Source: DATMER01 sp963741305 (GTDB lineage: Bacteria; Acidobacteriota; Thermoanaerobaculia; Multivoradales; UBA5704). From it: 64,000 nt of DNA. Positions 59,963 to 64,000 of this stretch are shown here, piece by piece. The position numbers and the translations under genes are program-made. The stretch lies in the NCBI GenBank assembly GCA_963741305.1, contig CAVUHL010000003.1, positions 3,534,001 through 3,598,000 of the forward strand. Reading direction: 5' to 3'. Each line of letters opens with the position of its first letter. The first letter of the stretch is position 1. The notes below the pieces were generated by a model, which saw nothing but the letters and a program-made list of their open reading frames with translations, was not told the DNA's origin and made no database searches.

Positions 59963-62368
59963 TCAGATGCCGGCCGCCACCCAGGGAAGGCGAACCACGA
60001 ACTCGCTGCCTTGACCCAGGCCTTCGCTGCTCGCCGACACGGCACCGCCGTGCAGCTCGACGAGGTTGCGGACGATGGCGAGGCCGAGCCCCAGGCCTCC
60101 GTGCGATCGGTCGAGCGCCTGGCGCTCCTGCACAAAGAGATCGAAGATGCGCGGCAGCAGCTCCGGCGCGATTCCGATGCCGGTATCGCGCACGCTCAGC
60201 ACCACTTCCCCATCGGCCTGACCGGCGCCAATGGTGATCTGGCCTCCCTTCGGCGTGTACTTCGCGGCGTTCGTCAGCAGGTTCGCGACTACCTGGCTCA
60301 GGCGCGTCGGATCGGCATGGACCCGCAGGCCGCGCCCCGGCACGTCCACGTTGAGCATGTGGGCGCGTTGCTCGAGCAGCGGGCTCGCCATTTCGATGGC
60401 CTTCGCCACGGCTTCCGCGATCTCCACGGTCTCGGTCTTCAGTTCGACCTTGCCGCGGGCGATCCTCGAAACGTCGAGAAGGTCGTCGACCAGCCGGACG
60501 AGATGTTGGACCTGGCGCTCGATGACGGTCCGCTCCCGCTCGGTTTCGGGCGAGCCCTTGAGCTTCATCAGCTCCAGCGACGTCACGATGGGCGACAGTG
60601 GATTGCGCAGCTCGTGGCCAAGCATCGCCAGGAATTCGTCCTTCGCGCGATTCGCGCCTTCCGCGGCTTCACGCAGGCTCTGGGCATGGACGAGGTTGCG
60701 GACGCGCACCGCGAGGTCCTTTTCGGAAAACGGCTTGATGATGAAGTCCTGGGCGCCGTCGTCGAGCAGCTTCACCATCAGCGCCTCGTCGGCCTTTGCG
60801 GAGAGCAGCAGGACCGGCATCTGGCGCAGCTCCGGGAGCCTGCGCATCTCGGCGATCATCTCGTCGCCGCTCACGTTCGGCATCATGATGTCGGAGACGA
60901 CGAGCACGGGACGGAAGCGCAACGCCTTTTCGATCCCCTCGCGTCCGTCGAAAGCCGAGATCACTTCGTAGGATGCGGACAGGCTCTCGGTCACGAAGCG
61001 GTTCATGTCGGGGTTGTCCTCGACCACGAGCACGCGCGGACGGCCGGCGAGGGCGGGGCCGGCGGCCTCCTCGGACCTCCCAACCGGACGCAGCTCTTCG
61101 AGCAATCCGTCGAGGACGGTGCGGTCGAGGCTCACCGGGTCCATCCCTGCGATCACAGAGGCACCGAGGCGGTTCAACGGCATCGTGACCTGGAAGCGGG
61201 CGCCGCCCAGGTCCGAGTCGAGCACCTCGATGCGGCCCTTGTGCAGCTCGACGAACTCCTTGGCGATCGCGAGGCCCAGGCCCGTGCCGCCCACCTTGCG
61301 GTTGCTGCCGCCGTCGCCCTGGCGGAAGCGCTCGAAGACCGCCTGGCGGAGCTCGGGCTTCACGCCCGGGCCGGAATCGTCGACCGTCAGGATCAGCTCG
61401 CGCGCCGGCCCCTTCAACGCGCAGCGTACGCGGCCCCCGGCGGGGACGAACTTGAAGGCGTTCGCCAGCAGGTTCATGACGACGCGCTGCAGCTTGTCGG
61501 GATCCACAGCCGCCACGATCGGCTCGCCGGCTTCGACCGCGTAGTCGATCCCGCGCTCGGCGGCCAGCATGGCGAAATGCGAAGCGAGGAGGCGCAGGAG
61601 GGCGGCGACGTCCGTGTCCTGCAGCTCGATCTTCAGCTTGCCCGCTTCGATCCTCGACATGTCGAGCAGATCGTTGACGTGCTTGAGCAGCATGCGCGCG
61701 TTGCGCTCGATGACCTGCGCGCGCTCCCGCCGTTCCGGCAGGGCCATCGTGCCGTCGTCGTCGATCAGCCGCTGCGCGGGGCCGAGGATCAGGGCGAGCG
61801 GCGTGCGCAGCTCGTGGCTGACGTTGGCAAAGAATTGGGTCTTGATCTCGTCGAGCTCGCGGATGCGCTCGAGCAGGCCCTGCAGCTCGATGTTCTTCTG
61901 AGCGATCTCGCGCTCTTGCGCTTTCTTTTCGGTGATGTCGCGCCCCTCGGCGCAGATGAAGACGACCTTGCCGTCGTCGTCGAGGACCGGGACGAGCGAG
62001 GCGTCGATGATGATCGCTTCCTTGCCGCCGGCGCGTCCGTAGATCTGCGTATCCCAGCGGACGAATTCACCTTTCGCCGCGCGGGCGATCGATTCCCGGA
62101 GGGTCCGGTTGATCTCTTCGGAGACCTGCCACCAGAAGGTCGTCCAGAAGGGCTTCCCCTCGACGTCGGAGAGCGTGATGCCCACGGCGTCGAGCGCGAC
62201 CTTGTTGATTTCGAGCACCGTGCCCTCGGCATCCAGGAGCCCGACGAACTGGACCATCGAGTCCAGCGTGATGCGCGCGAGCTTCTGCAGGCGGATGCGG
62301 GGAAGGTCGCCCGGGAGGATCTCCGTCCCCCGGACGACGACCGGACGCTGGGCTTCCTTGGCCGGCAT
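59963..62368 (-). CDS. Hybrid sensor kinase with two histidine kinase modules around a receiver
   Basis: 801 residues, no membrane segment, so it is probably cytoplasmic. Order: PAS domain (about 30-145, ending CAEGRDITEKK), HisKA with NVSHELRTPL, HATPase (NLLANAFKFV, DSGPGV, GGTGLGLAI), receiver domain (VLVVEDNPDM, phosphoacceptor VSDIMMP, LLLSAKAD), a second HisKA (MLGHELRNPL) and second HATPase (NLLTNAAKYT, DTGIGI, GGLGLGLAI). Signals could pass from the first kinase to the receiver and gate the second. No response regulator is next to it. Confidence 0.93.
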   Translation of the reverse strand: MPAKEAQRPVVVRGTEILPGDLPRIRLQKLARITLDSMVQFVGLLDAEGTVLEINKVALDAVGITLSDVEGKPFWTTFWWQVSEEINRTLRESIARAAKGEFVRWDTQIYGRAGGKEAIIIDASLVPVLDDDGKVVFICAEGRDITEKKAQEREIAQKNIELQGLLERIRELDEIKTQFFANVSHELRTPLALILGPAQRLIDDDGTMALPERRERAQVIERNARMLLKHVNDLLDMSRIEAGKLKIELQDTDVAALLRLLASHFAMLAAERGIDYAVEAGEPIVAAVDPDKLQRVVMNLLANAFKFVPAGGRVRCALKGPARELILTVDDSGPGVKPELRQAVFERFRQGDGGSNRKVGGTGLGLAIAKEFVELHKGRIEVLDSDLGGARFQVTMPLNRLGASVIAGMDPVSLDRTVLDGLLEELRPVGRSEEAAGPALAGRPRVLVVEDNPDMNRFVTESLSASYEVISAFDGREGIEKALRFRPVLVVSDIMMPNVSGDEMIAEMRRLPELRQMPVLLLSAKADEALMVKLLDDGAQDFIIKPFSEKDLAVRVRNLVHAQSLREAAEGANRAKDEFLAMLGHELRNPLSPIVTSLELMKLKGSPETERERTVIERQVQHLVRLVDDLLDVSRIARGKVELKTETVEIAEAVAKAIEMASPLLEQRAHMLNVDVPGRGLRVHADPTRLSQVVANLLTNAAKYTPKGGQITIGAGQADGEVVLSVRDTGIGIAPELLPRIFDLFVQERQALDRSHGGLGLGLAIVRNLVELHGGAVSASSEGLGQGSEFVVRLPWVAAGI

Positions 62369-62403
62369 AGGCCCGATGAATATATGACAAGGGAAGCGCC
62401 GTC

Positions 62404-62724
62404 CTACTCCTTGCCCGTCTTCACCTCTTCGGTCTGGTTGTCCCAGGTGAACGACTCCCCACCGGCGTAGCCGCTGCCGCGGTCGTGATCGTACCGGCCC
62501 TCCTGCTCGTCCCCTCCCGAGCGGTTCAAGCCCGTTTCCTCGACGTGGATCGCCGCCTCCTCGGGGCTCACCTCGACGTCCTCGGAATCCTCCAGGCCGC
62601 CCTCCGGGCCGTATTCATAGCTGCGCTCCGGATCGCCGGTCGGGCCGTCGTAGTGCCCGCCCGCTCCGCGCGTCCCGTGGTAGATGTCTTTGCTGTAACC
62701 GTAGCTGCGTTCTGAATCGTCCAT
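62404..62724 (-). CDS. Small acidic, probably disordered protein
   Basis: 106 residues rich in Gly, Glu, Asp, Ser and Tyr. SERSYGY and ERSYEYG recur. No domain is recognised. AAAGGAGC precedes the ATG. It may be a stress or desiccation-type protein; that is a guess. Confidence 0.6.
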   Translation of the reverse strand: MDDSERSYGYSKDIYHGTRGAGGHYDGPTGDPERSYEYGPEGGLEDSEDVEVSPEEAAIHVEETGLNRSGGDEQEGRYDHDRGSGYAGGESFTWDNQTEEVKTGKE

Positions 62725-62795
62725 GATGATCGAGCTCCTTTGAAGTTCTCTCTCCCACCTGCTTGGAGGAGACTGCAAAGAGCGGGCCGCAGGAA

Positions 62796-63050
62796 CTACG
62801 AGGCCCGGGCGAACGCCCCTTCGAAGTAGATAGGCTCGAGGCCGCTGGCCCAGTAGGCCACGGCGTCCCGGTTGGGTTGGGTGGTCTCCCTCCCCGTGCG
62901 CAGCCCGCGCCCCCCGCCACCGCTCGGGACGAACTCCAGCCAGCCTTCCCAGGTGCCGTCGGTCCTGGATTCGCCCCAGGCCCGGAGGACGTACGGCGTC
63001 CCGTCGTCGCCCCGATATATGAACGAGTACTCGTGGATCAGCTCGGCCAT
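62796..63050 (-). CDS. Small protein of unknown function
   Basis: 84 residues. YSFIYRGDDGTPYVLRAWGESRTDGTWEGWLEFVP suggests a small beta-barrel; similar short proteins occur next to unrelated genes in soil bacteria. It follows ppdK at 17 nt on the same strand. Confidence 0.65.
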   Translation of the reverse strand: MAELIHEYSFIYRGDDGTPYVLRAWGESRTDGTWEGWLEFVPSGGGGRGLRTGRETTQPNRDAVAYWASGLEPIYFEGAFARAS

Positions 63051-63067
63051 CAGCCCGCCCTCCCGTG

Positions 63068-64000
63068 TTATCCCGCCACCTTGACGGTTGCGGCTGCCGG
63101 CTGCTCCTGCAAGCCCTCTGCCTTTTTCTCCTTGGATTGGCGCTTCAGGCTCGCCCGCGCCGCGGCCAGCCTCGCGATCGGCACCCGGTACGGTGAGCAG
63201 GAGACGTAATCCAGCCCCACCCGCTCGAAGAAGTCGATCGACTCGGGATCGCCGCCGTGCTCGCCGCAGACACCCAGGTGCAGGTGCGCTTTCGCCGCGC
63301 GGCCCTTCTCGCAGGACATCCGGACGAGCTGGCCCACTCCATCCTCGTCAATGGTCTGGAAGGGGTCGTGCCTGAGCACTCCCGACTCGATGTACTGCGG
63401 CAGGAACCGGCCCGAGTCGTCGCGGGAGTAGCCGTAGGTCATCTGGGTGAGGTCGTTGGTGCCGAAGGAGAAGAAGTCGGCGTGCAGGGCGATGCGGTCG
63501 GCCATCAGCGCCGCCCGCGGCACCTCGATCATCGTGCCGATGGGGATCTCGATCTCCATCTTCTCTTCGTCGAGCACCCGGCGGACCGTGGTGGACGTGA
63601 TCTCGCGCAGGCGCACCATCTCCGCCGAGGTCCCGACCAATGGCACCATGATCTCGGGCCGCACCTCCTCCCCATGCCGGGCCCGCACGCAGGCCGCGCG
63701 CACGATGGCCTCGACCTGCATCTCGTAGATCTCGGGCGCGGTCATGCCGAGGCGGCAGCCGCGGTGGCCGAGCATGGGGTTCGACTCGGCCATCGCCTCG
63801 GCGCGGGCCTGCACCACGGAGGGCTCCACCCCCATCTCGTGCGCCAGGCTCTGCAGCTCTTTCTTGCCGTGCGGCAGGAACTCGTGCAGCGGCGGATCGA
63901 GCAGGCGCACCGTGACGGGCAGCCCGGCCAGGGCCTTGAAGATCCCCTCGAAGTCCTTCTGCTGCATGGGCAGGAGCTTCGCGAGCGATTCCCTGCGCTC
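63068..64000 (-). CDS. ppdK: Pyruvate, phosphate dikinase, C-terminal part (cut by window edge)
   Basis: The last 311 residues of the enzyme; the gene continues past the window. It interconverts pyruvate, ATP and phosphate with PEP, AMP and PPi. The C-terminal PEP/pyruvate domain shows PSVVQARAEAMAESNPMLGHRGCRL, IEVPRAALMAD, FFSFGTNDLTQMTYGYSRDD and the catalytic Cys in LGVCGEHGGDPES. The tail has a Lys/Ala-rich extension. Confidence 0.95.
   Translation of the reverse strand, partial: ERRESLAKLLPMQQKDFEGIFKALAGLPVTVRLLDPPLHEFLPHGKKELQSLAHEMGVEPSVVQARAEAMAESNPMLGHRGCRLGMTAPEIYEMQVEAIVRAACVRARHGEEVRPEIMVPLVGTSAEMVRLREITSTTVRRVLDEEKMEIEIPIGTMIEVPRAALMADRIALHADFFSFGTNDLTQMTYGYSRDDSGRFLPQYIESGVLRHDPFQTIDEDGVGQLVRMSCEKGRAAKAHLHLGVCGEHGGDPESIDFFERVGLDYVSCSPYRVPIARLAAARASLKRQSKEKKAEGLQEQPAAATVKVAG

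Noticed and set aside
1..64000. tRNA, rRNA or riboswitch
   Set aside because: I looked in the gene-free stretches and saw no cloverleaf or conserved aptamer core. A covariance-model scan would settle it.

Overview
The window is a GC-rich bacterial chromosome segment, most likely from an uncultured member of Acidobacteriota (possibly near Thermoanaerobaculia). The main pointers are four VWFA-related proteins of the type common in that phylum, a remnant of an acidobacterial Oar-like TonB-dependent receptor, secreted CHAT/TPR and subtilisin proteins, and the mix of housekeeping genes. I saw no rRNA, tRNA, transposase, phage or CRISPR array.

Layout: 1-4.2 kb holds a DUF937 protein, a decayed receptor, a membrane glycosyltransferase and a small pentad-repeat protein. 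4.2-6.5 kb is a TetR/desaturase/DUF393/membrane-protein operon with palindromic operators. 6.5-11.3 kb has a secreted protein, a GNAT acetyltransferase and the nadA-nadB-nadC operon behind paired palindromes. 11.5-14.4 kb is a six-heme cytochrome c. 14.5-15.9 kb holds two PIN-type toxin-antitoxin loci. 17.4-29.9 kb is a secreted-protein block: subtilisin, small beta-grasp-like protein, VWFA, TPR, VWFA, DUF2911 and CHAT-TPR. 29.9-37.3 kb has an amidohydrolase, an esterase, a ring-cleaving dioxygenase, FadE and a DUF2891 protein. 38-43.5 kb has PilZ, a third PIN toxin-antitoxin pair, protoporphyrinogen oxidase, two related membrane proteins, an SGNH-like protein and a GlsB/YeaQ protein. 43.6-47.2 kb is a tandem VWFA pair. 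47.2-55 kb runs on the minus strand with an MDR dehydrogenase, an acyl-CoA dehydrogenase, an EamA transporter, asnS, rnc and mutL. 55-64 kb ends with a serine hydrolase, small proteins, a double-kinase hybrid histidine kinase and the end of ppdK.

The most unusual signal is in the intergenic DNA. Four arrays (7640-7714, 16021-16305, 33698-33955, 59418-59920) repeat a short palindrome every 21 bp, two DNA helical turns. Three different palindromes are used: AACCCGCGGGTT at two loci, TGTACA alternating with CGAGYCGCTCG at one, and GTCGCGRC at one. Cores are kept and spacers diverge, which suggests in-phase protein binding, though no function is known. A second theme is probable leaderless genes: TAnnAT-type -10 boxes lie 6-10 nt before start codons that lack a ribosome binding site, including both plus-strand antitoxin genes, mutL, rnc, asnS and hemY. 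Three reading-frame breaks (about 1981, 35981, 41155) and several inverted-repeat insertions at gene ends are also described.
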